A stretch of DNA of 64,000 nt from Algoriphagus ratkowskyi (GTDB lineage Bacteria; Bacteroidota; Bacteroidia; Cytophagales; Cyclobacteriaceae), in the NCBI RefSeq assembly GCF_002150505.1, contig NZ_MSSV01000021.1:21994-85993 (forward strand), given 5' to 3'. Of the stretch, positions 34,753-43,938 are shown in pieces. The notes beneath the pieces are model-generated. The model searched no databases, was not told the DNA's origin, and saw nothing but the letters and a program-made list of their open reading frames with translations. A program made the translations under genes and the position numbers. Position 1 is the stretch's first letter. Every line of letters starts with the position of its first letter.

Positions 34753-35522
34753 TAGGGATGAAAGATCACATAGACTACGCTGTCGTATTTCATGCCAAGT
34801 AAATCTCCTCCATGACCATGATTAATTCCGATTTCTAGTAAGTCCAAACTGTTAAAGAAAGCAAAACAATCTCCTGGTTCTACCTGATCGTAGCCATTGT
34901 TCAGTTTGCTGACAGATTCTCTTGCAAACTCGATAGTGAAATTACCCGGATTCAATTTGTCGAAGACAGTCTTATTGATGTTTGTAATCAGATTCCCATA
35001 GCGATCCACACGAAGGACATGTCCTACAATCTGCTCACGTGTGGCTTTTGGATGACGGGACATAAGCTTTCGGAAGTTTTTTAGTGGTCCTCCGAAGTCA
35101 TGTATGGCAGCCCCACTGGCCACCTTAGCGGCAATTGGTGCCAAGATATCTTTGGTAGGAAAAGTAGAGTCCTTCAGGTGAATATCAGCAAATTGAACCA
35201 TAATGCCAGGTTCATGATCGGCTAATAAGCTAATTATACCATTATTTGGGCCTATGAAAATATGGTCTTCCAGCTTAACACCAATATATCCATGTGTGAT
35301 ACTTCCCGTAGTATTCAAGGATATTAAATGTACAGTCCCTTTGGGGAAGTCTCTGAAGGTAGAGCGCAACACAAATGCCGCATGGGCAATGTCAAATGTG
35401 TCGATATTGTGCGAGATATCGATGATATTCAATTGGGGGTTTACAGCAAGCATTTTAGCTTTTACTGCCGGTACGTAATAATCTTTGTCCCCAAAATCTG
35501 AGAGGAATGTAACCAATGCCAT
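34752..35522 (-). CDS. SAM hydrolase/adenosyltransferase (DUF62 family)
   Basis: 256 aa. Family motifs: LSDFGDKDYYVPAVK at the start, IDISHNIDTFDIAHAAFVL, FIGPNNGIISLL, and the second-domain RVDRYGNLITNI. DUF62 proteins hydrolyse S-adenosylmethionine to adenosine and methionine with an activated water (some relatives are fluorinases/chlorinases; the halide-pocket residues were not checked here). Transcribed divergently from phoH with a shared, mirror-image promoter region. Confidence 0.9.
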   Translation of the reverse strand: MALVTFLSDFGDKDYYVPAVKAKMLAVNPQLNIIDISHNIDTFDIAHAAFVLRSTFRDFPKGTVHLISLNTTGSITHGYIGVKLEDHIFIGPNNGIISLLADHEPGIMVQFADIHLKDSTFPTKDILAPIAAKVASGAAIHDFGGPLKNFRKLMSRHPKATREQIVGHVLRVDRYGNLITNINKTVFDKLNPGNFTIEFARESVSKLNNGYDQVEPGDCFAFFNSLDLLEIGINHGHGGDLLGMKYDSVVYVIFHP

Positions 35523-35547
35523 AGAAGCAAGTCAATTAAAATTTTTG

Positions 35548-35604
35548 TACTTTTGTTTGGGAGGGTATCGAACAAAAGTAGATATTTTATTCTTCTACCT
35601 TCAA
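35548..35604. promoter_or_regulatory. Divergent mirrored promoters (SAM hydrolase / phoH)
   Basis: TACTTTTGTT (35548-35557) and AACAAAAGTA (35571-35580) form a perfect 10-bp inverted repeat with a 13-bp centre. Each arm is a TAnnTTTG -7 box, one for phoH (plus) and one for the SAM hydrolase gene (minus). The minus box has a TTG at 35604-35602 with 21-bp spacing; the plus box has no evident -33. The symmetry could also be an operator. Confidence 0.5.
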
Positions 35605-35629
35605 TGAAAATCTAATCAATAGAAATAGT

Positions 35630-36619
35630 TTGGTCGAAAAAGTAATCACCTTAGAAAATGTCCCCTTGGCTGAGTTTTTAGGCGAAGCCAATGAGAATAT
35701 CCGGCAAATTGCTGCTGCATTCCCCCAAAGTAAAATCATTTCTCGCGGTAATGAGATTCGAATTCAAGGAGGTGCTCCTGAGATTCTACGAATTAATGAT
35801 GTTCTAAATCTTTTGCTAGAGCATATAGATCGCTTTGGTCACATCACTCCAGAGAACGTGAAGGACTACCTTGATGTGGAAGGCGTACCTTTCGAAGAAG
35901 CCAATCGTGATCAGGTCATCGTCTTTGGCAACAAAGGATTAGTCATCAAACCTAAATCAGCTAACCAGAGAAAATTGGTTGAGTCTGCCATGCAGAATGA
36001 CTTGGTTTTCGCCTTAGGTCCTGCTGGAACCGGAAAAACCTATATAGCTGTAGCATTAGCTGTTCGTGCTTTAAAAAACAGGGAAGTAAAACGGATTATT
36101 ATTACTAGACCAGCAGTGGAAGCTGGAGAAAACCTTGGGTTTTTGCCTGGTGACTTGCAGGAAAAGTTGGATCCTTACTTAAGACCAATTTACGATGCGC
36201 TCCAAGATATGGTGCCACCCGAAAAGCTCAAATATTATCAAGAAACGAGAGTCATCGAAATTGCGCCTTTAGCATATATGCGTGGAAGAACACTTCATGA
36301 TGCTTTCGTATTGCTGGACGAAGCCCAGAACACGACTAATGAGCAGATAAAAATGTTCTTGACCCGAATGGGGCCCAATTCCAGAGTGATAATTACAGGT
36401 GATCAGACGCAAGTGGATCTGCCGATTAGACAAAAAAGTGGATTGACTGAAGCACTAAAAATCCTGAAAGACGTGAAAGGAATTGGGGTGGTACAACTGA
36501 GTGGAAAAGATGTAATCAGACACAGATTAGTGAAATCCATCATCGAAGCATACGAAAAAGATCATTATCACAAAGAGCAAGAGAGAAATGAGTCTGCAGG
36601 TAGAAAAAATAACTCGTAA
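35630..36619 (+). CDS. PhoH family ATPase, TTG start
   Basis: 329 aa. No ATG or GTG fits; the frame opens with TTG at 35630 (TTG GTC GAA AAA). An in-frame Met does not occur until well into the protein. N-terminal KH-like segment (about 10-70), then the P-loop NTPase: Walker A ALGPAGTGKTY (Lys136), TRPAVEAGENLGFLPGDLQEK, Walker B VLLDEAQNTT, and TGDQTQVDLP. PhoH-like proteins bind RNA and have ATPase activity, probably in RNA turnover or ribosome quality control. It overlaps the GNAT gene by 32 bp. Confidence 0.93.
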   Translation: MVEKVITLENVPLAEFLGEANENIRQIAAAFPQSKIISRGNEIRIQGGAPEILRINDVLNLLLEHIDRFGHITPENVKDYLDVEGVPFEEANRDQVIVFGNKGLVIKPKSANQRKLVESAMQNDLVFALGPAGTGKTYIAVALAVRALKNREVKRIIITRPAVEAGENLGFLPGDLQEKLDPYLRPIYDALQDMVPPEKLKYYQETRVIEIAPLAYMRGRTLHDAFVLLDEAQNTTNEQIKMFLTRMGPNSRVIITGDQTQVDLPIRQKSGLTEALKILKDVKGIGVVQLSGKDVIRHRLVKSIIEAYEKDHYHKEQERNESAGRKNNS

Positions 36620-37022
36620 TGATCAGCTGAAAGCAGCATACTTTATTAGGAAAGAAGTTTTTGTAATTGAGCAGAAGGTAGATCCGAATAAAGAATATGA
36701 TGAATTTGAAAGTGTTTCCAAACACTTTATAGCATGCATAAATGGTAAGCCAACTGGAACAGCACGCTGGAGAGTTACTCCATATGGGGTAAAATTAGAG
36801 CGGTTTGCAGTCCTGAAAGAGGCTCGAGGCAAAGGTGTAGGCCTAGCTTTGGTAGTGGCAGTTTTAGAAGATATTAAGGAGAATCCAGACGCAGCAAGTA
36901 TGAATAAATACCTTCATGCACAGTTATCAGCAGTGCCACTATATCAAAAATTTGGTTTTGAGATAGTAGGAGATATATTCGAAGAGTGTAATATTATGCA
37001 CTATAAAATGCAATTGGCGTAG
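36588..37022 (+). CDS. GNAT N-acetyltransferase
   Basis: 144 aa single GNAT domain: the acceptor region VFVIEQKVDPNKEYDEFE, the strand PTGTARWRVTPYGVKLERFAVL, and the acetyl-CoA loop EARGKGVGLALV (a Q/R-x-x-G-x-G/A variant). The substrate is not predictable. It starts inside the 3' end of phoH (32-bp overlap), so translational coupling is expected. Confidence 0.88.
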   Translation: MSLQVEKITRNDQLKAAYFIRKEVFVIEQKVDPNKEYDEFESVSKHFIACINGKPTGTARWRVTPYGVKLERFAVLKEARGKGVGLALVVAVLEDIKENPDAASMNKYLHAQLSAVPLYQKFGFEIVGDIFEECNIMHYKMQLA

Positions 37023-37057
37023 GTTTTGACATTGAACAACCAACTAATTATTGAAAT

Positions 37058-37633
37058 ATGAAAAAATCCATTTTTACATTAACTCTTATTCTTGCAATGG
37101 CCGCAGCAAGTTTTGCTCAGGAGGTTATTTCAAGTAGTGGTGGAACAACACCAAAAACAGGTGGTTTTACAAATGAAATTCATGTGAATTTTGTGACATT
37201 GATCTGGTTTGGATCACTTGAAGTAGGCTATGAGCGTTATTTGAGTGATGACCATTCTTTAGAGTTCAAAGGGCTCATTAATGATCGATTTGGATTCAAT
37301 AATGAAAATAATGGGAAAAAGTACAAGACTAATTCCTTGCAGGCGTCTATGAATTTTTATTTTGGAGACAATTCAAATGGTAGATTTTTTATCTTCCCTT
37401 TAGCTAAATATAGATTTGGCGATTTTGAAGAGCCTGTTAGTGGGGATGGAATACAAACTACTGATATGAATGCGTTCATCTTAGGTGCTGGGGCTGGATA
37501 TAAGTGGGAAATGTCTAAAAATTTCGCTTTTGGTCCATTTGCTAGTGTGTCTAGGAACTTTAGCGATGCAGTATCTGATAGATTTACAGCGATCGAGTTT
37601 AACGCTGGATTCAACCTGGGTTACAGATTCTAA
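37058..37633 (+). CDS. Small outer-membrane beta-barrel protein
   Basis: 191 aa with signal peptide MKKSIFTLTLILAMAAASFA, a flexible Ser/Thr/Gly-rich N-terminus, then alternating strands (IHVNFVTLIWFGSLEVGYE, LQASMNFYFGDNS, FGPFASVSRNF) ending NLGYRF, the barrel C-terminal signal. Similar in size to OmpW/OmpA-like eight-strand barrels; function unknown. Followed by a terminator. Confidence 0.82.
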   Translation: MKKSIFTLTLILAMAAASFAQEVISSSGGTTPKTGGFTNEIHVNFVTLIWFGSLEVGYERYLSDDHSLEFKGLINDRFGFNNENNGKKYKTNSLQASMNFYFGDNSNGRFFIFPLAKYRFGDFEEPVSGDGIQTTDMNAFILGAGAGYKWEMSKNFAFGPFASVSRNFSDAVSDRFTAIEFNAGFNLGYRF

Positions 37634-37656
37634 GATTTAATCAAAAATTGAGATTT

Positions 37657-37686
37657 AAGAGTCCTGCATTTGTGGGACTTTTTTTT
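37657..37686 (+). terminator. Terminator after the small barrel
   Basis: AGTCCTGCA (37660-37668) pairs with TGTGGGACT (37671-37679; two G:U pairs) and runs into a T8 tract. Confidence 0.75.
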
Positions 37687-37703
37687 ATGCCTATCAATTA
37701 TGT

Positions 37704-38017
37704 ATATCCGCTATTTTACCAGTTAACAGTTATAAGCATTATAAAATCTGTTTAACTCTAAATTTTTAAGCCACTTCGGTCACTCGTCATCGTTCTTCCA
37801 GCCTTCAAAGCAAAATTGGGTTTACTGGCATCATTGCGGAAATTCATACTAATCAATATGTATATCCGCAATTCTACCAGTAAGGAGACTAAAGCAATAC
37901 GAAATAAGCTCAACTCTAAATTTTAGGCCACTTCGGTCAACTGTCTTCAGTCTTCCAGCCTGATGAGCAAAGAATTAATGGCTACTGGCAAGATTGCGGA
38001 TATTCATACTAATCAAT
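37704..38017 (+). repeat. Tandem 158-bp repeat with subterminal inverted ends
   Basis: Two direct units, 37704-37857 and 37862-38017, in the 470-bp gap before comEC. Each begins ATATCCGC(A/T)A and ends with the inverse (TACTGGCA.GATTGCGG.TAT, then TCATACTAATCAAT). In unit 2 the arms are ATATCCGCAATTCTACCAGTA (first 20 bases) against the complement of TACTGGCAAGATTGCGGATA. Shared internal blocks are CTCAACTCTAAATTTT and CCACTTCGGTCA. ATCAATA-type junctions flank both units. No coding frame. MITE-like in build, though short and with no transposase in sight. Confidence 0.7.
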
Positions 38018-38105
38018 AATAGGTAGAGTGGAAAAACAACTTGATCAGAATTACGGCAGATTTTATAGAAAAATAAAGTAAATTAAATCTCTAAGTTTTT
38101 TCGAT

Positions 38106-40040
38106 ATGAGATTTGCTGACTTTCCATTTTTACGGTATCTCCCTTTTGTATTGCTCGGGATCTTCTGGGCACAATCTCCCTTTTCGTTTAACTTTCTTTC
38201 GCTAGCCATAATCCTGTCACTACTTTGGGGTGCGTACTTGATTTTTGTATCACTTCTTGCCACACGTAAGTCAACCCATCAGCCAAGTTATCTGGGGTAT
38301 TTAGCGTTGATAGCTTTAGGAGCACTTCTAGTTGCCAATAAGCAGAAGCAATCTGCCCGGCAGACCGATTTTTCTAATTCAGTCTCCTATCTGGCAGAAG
38401 TCACGATGTACGATCAACAAAAGCCTAATTCCTTCGAAAATCTTCTAGAAGTGAAATCAGTTTTTCAAGAAGGAAAATGGACGGATGCAGAAGGGAAAAT
38501 TCTTGTTTATCATCAAAATAAGAAACCGCTTGAGCCAGGTCAAATACTTCTGGTGAACAAATTACCTGAGACTATCGCAAGCCCTCGAAATCCTAATGAA
38601 TTTGACTATAAGGAATACTTGTCTAGGCAAGAGATCACCTATCGGCAGTTTCTTGGTAAAGATTTTCAAGTTGTTGATTCGGTATCCAAAAGTGGTCCTA
38701 AATACTTTTTGGTGCATTTACGACAGAATATTGCCGAGATGCTCAAGTCGAAAATACCTGATGACAAATCTGCTCAAATTGCTTTAGCCTTACTTTTGGG
38801 ACAGAAAAAGGAGCTTGATCCTACCATTCGTGAAGCGTATACTCAGGCTGGCGTCATGCATATTCTAGCTGTTTCTGGCCTTCATGTTGGGATAATTTAT
38901 GCGCTATTTATTCTGATTTTGAAGCCTCTCAAAATGAAAAAGGAAAAGTCAAGGCTTTACCTTTTATTCGTCATTTTGATTATTTGGCTCTACGCTTTTC
39001 TGACAGGATTATCTCCCTCTGTGGTTCGAGCAGCGACGATGTTTTCCTTATTGACACTGGGACAGATGCGTGAGCGTCGACCTTCAATTTATAATATTCT
39101 GGCATTTTCAGCCATACTTATGATCACCTTTAATCCCGATGTGATCTATGAGGTAGGATTTCAACTGTCCTATTTGGCAGTATTTGGCATAGTAATGATC
39201 CAGCCTTTAATATTGAATTGCTGGTTGCCTAGGAGCAAGGCGCTAGAATATATCTGGCAATTAATTTCGGTCAGTTTAGCAGCTCAATTGGTCACATTTC
39301 CACTTTCCATCTATTATTTCCATATTTTTCCTACCTACTTTTTGCTCGGTAATATGCTCATTTTACCGCTGGCATTTGTCATTATGCAAGTAGGTGTGCC
39401 GCTGATGATTTTTGGATGGGTTCCTCTGGTGGGAGATGTATTAGGCTGGGCTTTGAGTTGGCTGATTTGGTTCCAAAATTATATTGCAGAGCTCATAAGA
39501 TTGATTCCTGGCGGAAAATTGGATCGATTGACAATGGATTTTTCTGGAATGATATTGGTGTGGGGAATTCTTTTGATTGCTACCTTTTGGGAATTTGGTT
39601 CCAAAAGAACACTTACTTGGATGGCATTGAGTCTAGCTTTTCTATGGACTGGAGTCCAGCTGTATTCCGTAGTGAATGTGCCGTCCAAGGAGCTGATAGT
39701 ATATCAAGGAAAGAAATCTCACATGTTTGATTTCTCGGTTTTTAACGAGCTATATTCTTTTAATCAAGGACTAGAAGAAGGTGAAATCAGCTACTCTGTA
39801 GATCGAAATCGTATTCAACAACATGTGTCGCAGTTGCCAAAAACCTTATATGCTATACAAAAAGACTCAATACAACTGGCTTTTCTCAAGACTAATGTCA
39901 CGCTACATCCGCAAGAAAATCAACTCCACTTTACTTCTCCGCCGACATCAATGTATTATTGGTCTGATGGAAAGTGGGTTAATATGGAATTGAGGCATTC
40001 TCTACCGTTAGATTCCTTGGCTTACAGAATACTTTTCTGA
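38106..40040 (+). CDS. comEC: ComEC/Rec2-family DNA-uptake channel protein
   Basis: 644 aa. A few N-terminal helices precede the DUF4131-type domain (about 70-190), which is followed by the competence domain with the typical signature GVMHILAVSGLHVGIIYALF and about eight helices (to about 510). The last 130 residues are soluble and do not show the HxHxDH motif of the metallo-beta-lactamase domain found in longer ComEC proteins, which is usual in Bacteroidota. Inner membrane; transports single-stranded DNA during transformation. A ComM-like gene is present at 8-9.6 kb. Confidence 0.9.
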   Translation: MRFADFPFLRYLPFVLLGIFWAQSPFSFNFLSLAIILSLLWGAYLIFVSLLATRKSTHQPSYLGYLALIALGALLVANKQKQSARQTDFSNSVSYLAEVTMYDQQKPNSFENLLEVKSVFQEGKWTDAEGKILVYHQNKKPLEPGQILLVNKLPETIASPRNPNEFDYKEYLSRQEITYRQFLGKDFQVVDSVSKSGPKYFLVHLRQNIAEMLKSKIPDDKSAQIALALLLGQKKELDPTIREAYTQAGVMHILAVSGLHVGIIYALFILILKPLKMKKEKSRLYLLFVILIIWLYAFLTGLSPSVVRAATMFSLLTLGQMRERRPSIYNILAFSAILMITFNPDVIYEVGFQLSYLAVFGIVMIQPLILNCWLPRSKALEYIWQLISVSLAAQLVTFPLSIYYFHIFPTYFLLGNMLILPLAFVIMQVGVPLMIFGWVPLVGDVLGWALSWLIWFQNYIAELIRLIPGGKLDRLTMDFSGMILVWGILLIATFWEFGSKRTLTWMALSLAFLWTGVQLYSVVNVPSKELIVYQGKKSHMFDFSVFNELYSFNQGLEEGEISYSVDRNRIQQHVSQLPKTLYAIQKDSIQLAFLKTNVTLHPQENQLHFTSPPTSMYYWSDGKWVNMELRHSLPLDSLAYRILF

Positions 40041-40102
40041 GTTTGGTTTTGCAAAGCCTGCTATTGAAACTAACTTGATCCCAAACCTAACTTATAATTC
40101 TA

Positions 40103-40876
40103 ATGAACGCTGTACTTACAGAGATCAACGATAGAATAGGAACCATCACCCTGAATAGACCAGAGAAACGCAATGCCCTTGGTCCTGAGTTGATTGCTGG
40201 ATTATATAACGCATTTGAGGCTATGAATGCAAACGAGGATGTGAAGGTAATCGTGTTAAAATCTACAGGAAAGGCATTTTGTGCAGGTGCAGATCTTGCT
40301 TATTTGCAGCAGCTTCAGGATTTTTCTTATGAGGAAAATCTAGCCGATAGTCGCCGATTGATGGAGTTATTTAATTTGATTTATTGTCTACCCAAAGTCG
40401 TGATAGCAGAGATTCAAGGCCATGCTTTGGCTGGAGGCTGTGGATTGGCTACAGTTTGCGATTTCGCTTTTTCAGTCCCTGATGCATTGTTTGGTTATAC
40501 TGAAGTTAGAATTGGTTTTGTTCCAGCATTAGTTTCCGTCTTTTTAATGGAGCAGATTGGGGCTGCCAAAACACAGGAATTACTACTTTCTGGAGAGTTT
40601 ATCTCTTCAACCAAAGCCGCCGAATTAGGGCTGATTACTGTCGTAGAGCCAGCTGAATTTCTTTCACAATCCGTGCAAGAATTTGCACTCAAGCTCATTT
40701 CCCAAAATTCAACTTTCTCCATGGCGAAGACGAAAGCACTTTTGCGTCAGCTAAATGAGACAGAAAGAAATAAGTCACTGCAACTCGCCGCGGAAATAAA
40801 TGCCAAGGCTAGAGCTCATGCAGACTGTAAAAAGGGAATTGCGGCATTCTTGTCTAAAACTTCGCCCGATTGGTAA
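40103..40876 (+). CDS. Enoyl-CoA hydratase/isomerase family enzyme
   Basis: 257 aa crotonase fold. LNRPEKRNALGPEL and KAFCAGADLAYLQ carry the acyl-CoA/oxyanion-hole region, HALAGGCGLATVCDF the second oxyanion Gly, and VRIGFVPALV the catalytic region. The Glu pair of true hydratases is not clearly retained (the second site reads FVPALVS), so this may be an isomerase or a methylglutaconyl-CoA hydratase-like enzyme. It ends directly before recQ with zero spacing. Confidence 0.85.
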   Translation: MNAVLTEINDRIGTITLNRPEKRNALGPELIAGLYNAFEAMNANEDVKVIVLKSTGKAFCAGADLAYLQQLQDFSYEENLADSRRLMELFNLIYCLPKVVIAEIQGHALAGGCGLATVCDFAFSVPDALFGYTEVRIGFVPALVSVFLMEQIGAAKTQELLLSGEFISSTKAAELGLITVVEPAEFLSQSVQEFALKLISQNSTFSMAKTKALLRQLNETERNKSLQLAAEINAKARAHADCKKGIAAFLSKTSPDW

Positions 40877-42799
40877 ATGTTGAATCGCGCGACTGAGATC
40901 CTTCATCAGGTATTCGGGCATGCTGATTTTCGGCCAGTCCAAAAAGAAATTATCGAGTCAGTTTTGGCTGGGCAGGATACACTTGCACTTTTGCCGACAG
41001 GCGGAGGAAAATCACTTTGCTATCAGATTCCAGGCTTGACGCTAGATGGGATTTGTCTAGTGATCAGTCCGTTGATTGCTTTGATGAAAGATCAAGTAGA
41101 TGCGCTAAAGTCTCAGGGAATCAAAGCTGCGGCCATTTATTCAGGGATGAGCTATCGGGAGATTGATCGCACGCTGGATAATTGCATTTTTGGGGATTAT
41201 AAATTTCTCTACGTTTCTCCTGAGCGATTGAAAGCAGAGCTTTTTATAGAGCGTTTTCGACAGATGAAAGTTAATCTTATCGCAGTTGATGAAGCACATT
41301 GTATTTCTCAGTGGGGCTATGACTTTCGTCCTCCTTATTTGGAGATTGCTCTGATTCGGATATTCCACCCAAAAGTTTCTGTTTTGGCATTGACGGCTTC
41401 TGCCACTCCGCAAGTTTGTGCGGATATCATGGAGAAGTTAGAGATGAAAAAGGCGGCAGAGTTTCATCAGAGTTTCGCAAGAAAAAACTTGAGCTACAGT
41501 GTGCGACTAGTAGAGAATAAACTTGAAAAAGGACTGGAGATACTCAGTAGAATCGATGGTACAGCCATCTGGTATGTGAGGAGTCGACAAGGAACACATC
41601 AGATCGCCAAGGCGCTCGGTCAGCTCGGGATTTCTGCTTCCGCTTACCATGCGGGCCTTTCCATGCAGGACCGAGCCAAGCGGCAGGAGGCATGGATGAA
41701 AAATGAAGTGCGTGTGATGGTGAGTACCAATGCTTTTGGAATGGGGATCGACAAGCCAGATGTGCGGGTGGTGATTCATAGTGATTTGCCAGAAAACGTA
41801 GAGAATTACTATCAGGAAGCGGGTCGTGCTGGACGAGATACAGCAAAGGCCTATGGCGTTCTGTTAGCCAATAAGCAGGATTTCGAAACAATATTGGCGC
41901 GTGCGGAGCTGGTTTATCCACCGATAGATTTTGTGAGACGGGTGTACCAATGTCTTGCAAACTACTACAGAATTGCAGTGGGTAGCAACATGTTGAGTAG
42001 TTTTGATTTCGAGTGGAGTGAGTTTGCAAACACTTATCAATTAGGCGTTTTGGAAACCTTTTATGCGCTGAAGTTGCTAGAAGAAGAGGGTTTTATCGGA
42101 CTGAGTGAAAGCTATTATTCGCCTTCCAAAATCCATTTCACTGTAGATCCCTCTAGGCTCTATGAGATTCAGATTGCCTATGTAAAGCTAGACCCTGTGG
42201 TCAAAATCATGATGCGAACTTACGGTGGGAATGTTTTTTCGGAGTATATAAAAATTCAAGAATCAAAATTAGCGAAGTCTCTTAATGTTTCTGAAAGTGA
42301 AGTGATCAAGTCACTCAAGCAGCTAGAGCAGCTGGAAGTAATGGTTTACGATCAGCGTAAGGACAAACCTCAAATTACTTTTTTGACTCCTCGATATGAT
42401 GCTGGGAAAATGCCTCTCAACTTTAAACGCATAGAGCTGCGGAGAGCATTGACACTGGATAAGGCACAAAGTATGGCAAAGTATGGTCAGCAAACGAATC
42501 TTTGTCGCACGCAGTTTATTCAGGAGTATTTCGGAGAAAAGACGGATCAGCAATGCGGTGTGTGCGATATTTGCTTAGCACTACGCAAAGCAATTCAGCC
42601 TGAAGCGGCAGAAACGAAGCTTAGAAATAAGATTCTCGAAACTATAAGTGAGGCGGGAGAGTTAACAGAACGTCAACTATTCGAAAGCATCCGTTTGCCA
42701 ATGGCTGAAAAAAACCTTCGTGTTTTGCGCATTTTGCAAGAACAGGGATATATTACACGACTCGCCTCTGGCAGCTACACCTTAACAATTCATGAGTAA
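40877..42799 (+). CDS. recQ: RecQ ATP-dependent DNA helicase
   Basis: 640 aa. Superfamily 2 motifs: LLPTGGGKSLCYQIP (Walker A Lys45), VDEAHCISQWGYDFRPPYL (DEAH at 138-141), TASATPQ, TNAFGMGIDKPDVR, and QEAGRAGRD (motif VI). A RecQ-C-terminal zinc module (QQCGVCDIC) and a winged-helix region follow. The C-terminal tail (about 560-640) lacks an obvious HRDC domain. It unwinds duplex and recombination intermediates. Its start follows the hydratase stop at once and its end overlaps the next gene by 8 bp. Confidence 0.95.
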   Translation: MLNRATEILHQVFGHADFRPVQKEIIESVLAGQDTLALLPTGGGKSLCYQIPGLTLDGICLVISPLIALMKDQVDALKSQGIKAAAIYSGMSYREIDRTLDNCIFGDYKFLYVSPERLKAELFIERFRQMKVNLIAVDEAHCISQWGYDFRPPYLEIALIRIFHPKVSVLALTASATPQVCADIMEKLEMKKAAEFHQSFARKNLSYSVRLVENKLEKGLEILSRIDGTAIWYVRSRQGTHQIAKALGQLGISASAYHAGLSMQDRAKRQEAWMKNEVRVMVSTNAFGMGIDKPDVRVVIHSDLPENVENYYQEAGRAGRDTAKAYGVLLANKQDFETILARAELVYPPIDFVRRVYQCLANYYRIAVGSNMLSSFDFEWSEFANTYQLGVLETFYALKLLEEEGFIGLSESYYSPSKIHFTVDPSRLYEIQIAYVKLDPVVKIMMRTYGGNVFSEYIKIQESKLAKSLNVSESEVIKSLKQLEQLEVMVYDQRKDKPQITFLTPRYDAGKMPLNFKRIELRRALTLDKAQSMAKYGQQTNLCRTQFIQEYFGEKTDQQCGVCDICLALRKAIQPEAAETKLRNKILETISEAGELTERQLFESIRLPMAEKNLRVLRILQEQGYITRLASGSYTLTIHE

Positions 42800-43400
42800 T
42801 TTCCTTGACGATTTATTCAATAAAGTTTTCAAGTCATCGGAGAAATCGCCGGTGACACATAAGGAAAACGTGGTAATTAAACTAGAGGAAATAGCAAATG
42901 CCACAAGTTGGATGAATTCGAAGGAAGGTGCAGAGACTTTCAAATTGATTTCCAAATCTTATCACTTCAAAACGATACAGATTGAGGACAAACCCCAAAC
43001 CCATATTTTGGACTCAAAGTATGCTAGAGGATTTGCAATCACCTATGAAGAACCTCTAGATGAGCAAACTTTTTCGTTGCTTTTCTTGGCTTTTGCGCAG
43101 CGAGTTCTAGCTTTGGGATACAGAAAAGTGAGTTTGGATAGAAAAATGGAAGAAATAAATGAGCAAGTTAAAATCACCGATAAGTATTATTTCAAACCTC
43201 CAATCGTTGAACTTGCAGCAAATGAACTGATTTCCCAACTCTATGGCAATGTTGCTATAGAGAAGGTTAGCATGAATAACCAGCCAAACTACCTCAAGGT
43301 TTTAGTGACATTTTATTCGGACAGGCTATACCATGACCCTAAACCTTTCGATCATTTTCTTGATCATATATTAGAAGCAACCCATGATGGACAGATTTAA
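42792..43400 (+). CDS. Conserved-looking hypothetical protein, 202 aa
   Basis: Soluble, no signal or helix. Alternating helix/strand pattern: ATSWMNSKEGAETFKLISKS, LFLAFAQRVLALGYRKVSLD, then VAIEKVSMNNQPNYLKVLVT. Not assigned to a family. It overlaps recQ by 8 bp and the NUDIX start by 17 bp, so it is a translated member of a recQ-202 aa-NUDIX-thioesterase unit. It could be an accessory factor, but I see no evidence for a specific role. Confidence 0.75.
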   Translation: MSNFLDDLFNKVFKSSEKSPVTHKENVVIKLEEIANATSWMNSKEGAETFKLISKSYHFKTIQIEDKPQTHILDSKYARGFAITYEEPLDEQTFSLLFLAFAQRVLALGYRKVSLDRKMEEINEQVKITDKYYFKPPIVELAANELISQLYGNVAIEKVSMNNQPNYLKVLVTFYSDRLYHDPKPFDHFLDHILEATHDGQI

Positions 43401-43938
43401 CTTAAGAGAGCAACTAGGAAGATATCGTACTCCATATGAAGAAGAAGCCAACTTTATCCAGGATTTTTGGGATTTGACAGAGGTTCCTATTGCCTACGAA
43501 AGAGCTCGGCTGGAAGGTCATTTTACTGCTTCTGCTTGGGTCGTGAATAGAAAGCGTACTCATACGCTGCTCACGCTTCATCGCAAACTTGGAAGATGGC
43601 TTCAGCTCGGTGGACATGCCGATGGAAATGAGGATCTGCTAGAAGTAGCAATGAAAGAGGCAGAAGAAGAAAGTGGCTTGAAGAGTTTGGAGTTTGTGGA
43701 TAAAACTATTTTTGATTTGGATAAGCACATCATCCCTGGGCGTCCACATGTTCCAGAGCACTTTCATTTTGATGTTCGATATATTCTGGAAGCTGATCTT
43801 TATGAACCCTTGGCCAAAAGCGATGAGAGTATTTCATTGGCTTGGGTAGCATTTGACTCGGTACAAGATGTGATTGGGTACAATCCTTCTATACTGAGAA
43901 TGCTTGAAAAGACTAGTAAATCAGAAATTCTACTTTAA
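43384..43938 (+). CDS. NUDIX hydrolase
   Basis: 184 aa. The Nudix box is GHADGNEDLLEVAMKEAEEE followed by SGL: GX5EX7(K)EAEEESGL, with Lys in place of the usual Arg. Catalyses Mg-dependent cleavage of a nucleoside diphosphate linked to X; the substrate class is unclear. The first two codons are ATG-ATG; either could be used. It overlaps its upstream gene by 17 bp and the thioesterase by 1 bp (TAATG). Confidence 0.88.
   Translation: MMDRFNLREQLGRYRTPYEEEANFIQDFWDLTEVPIAYERARLEGHFTASAWVVNRKRTHTLLTLHRKLGRWLQLGGHADGNEDLLEVAMKEAEEESGLKSLEFVDKTIFDLDKHIIPGRPHVPEHFHFDVRYILEADLYEPLAKSDESISLAWVAFDSVQDVIGYNPSILRMLEKTSKSEILL

Noticed and set aside
41544..42029. Antisense ORF opposite recQ
   Set aside because: Shadow of recQ; His/Ser-rich, no family features.
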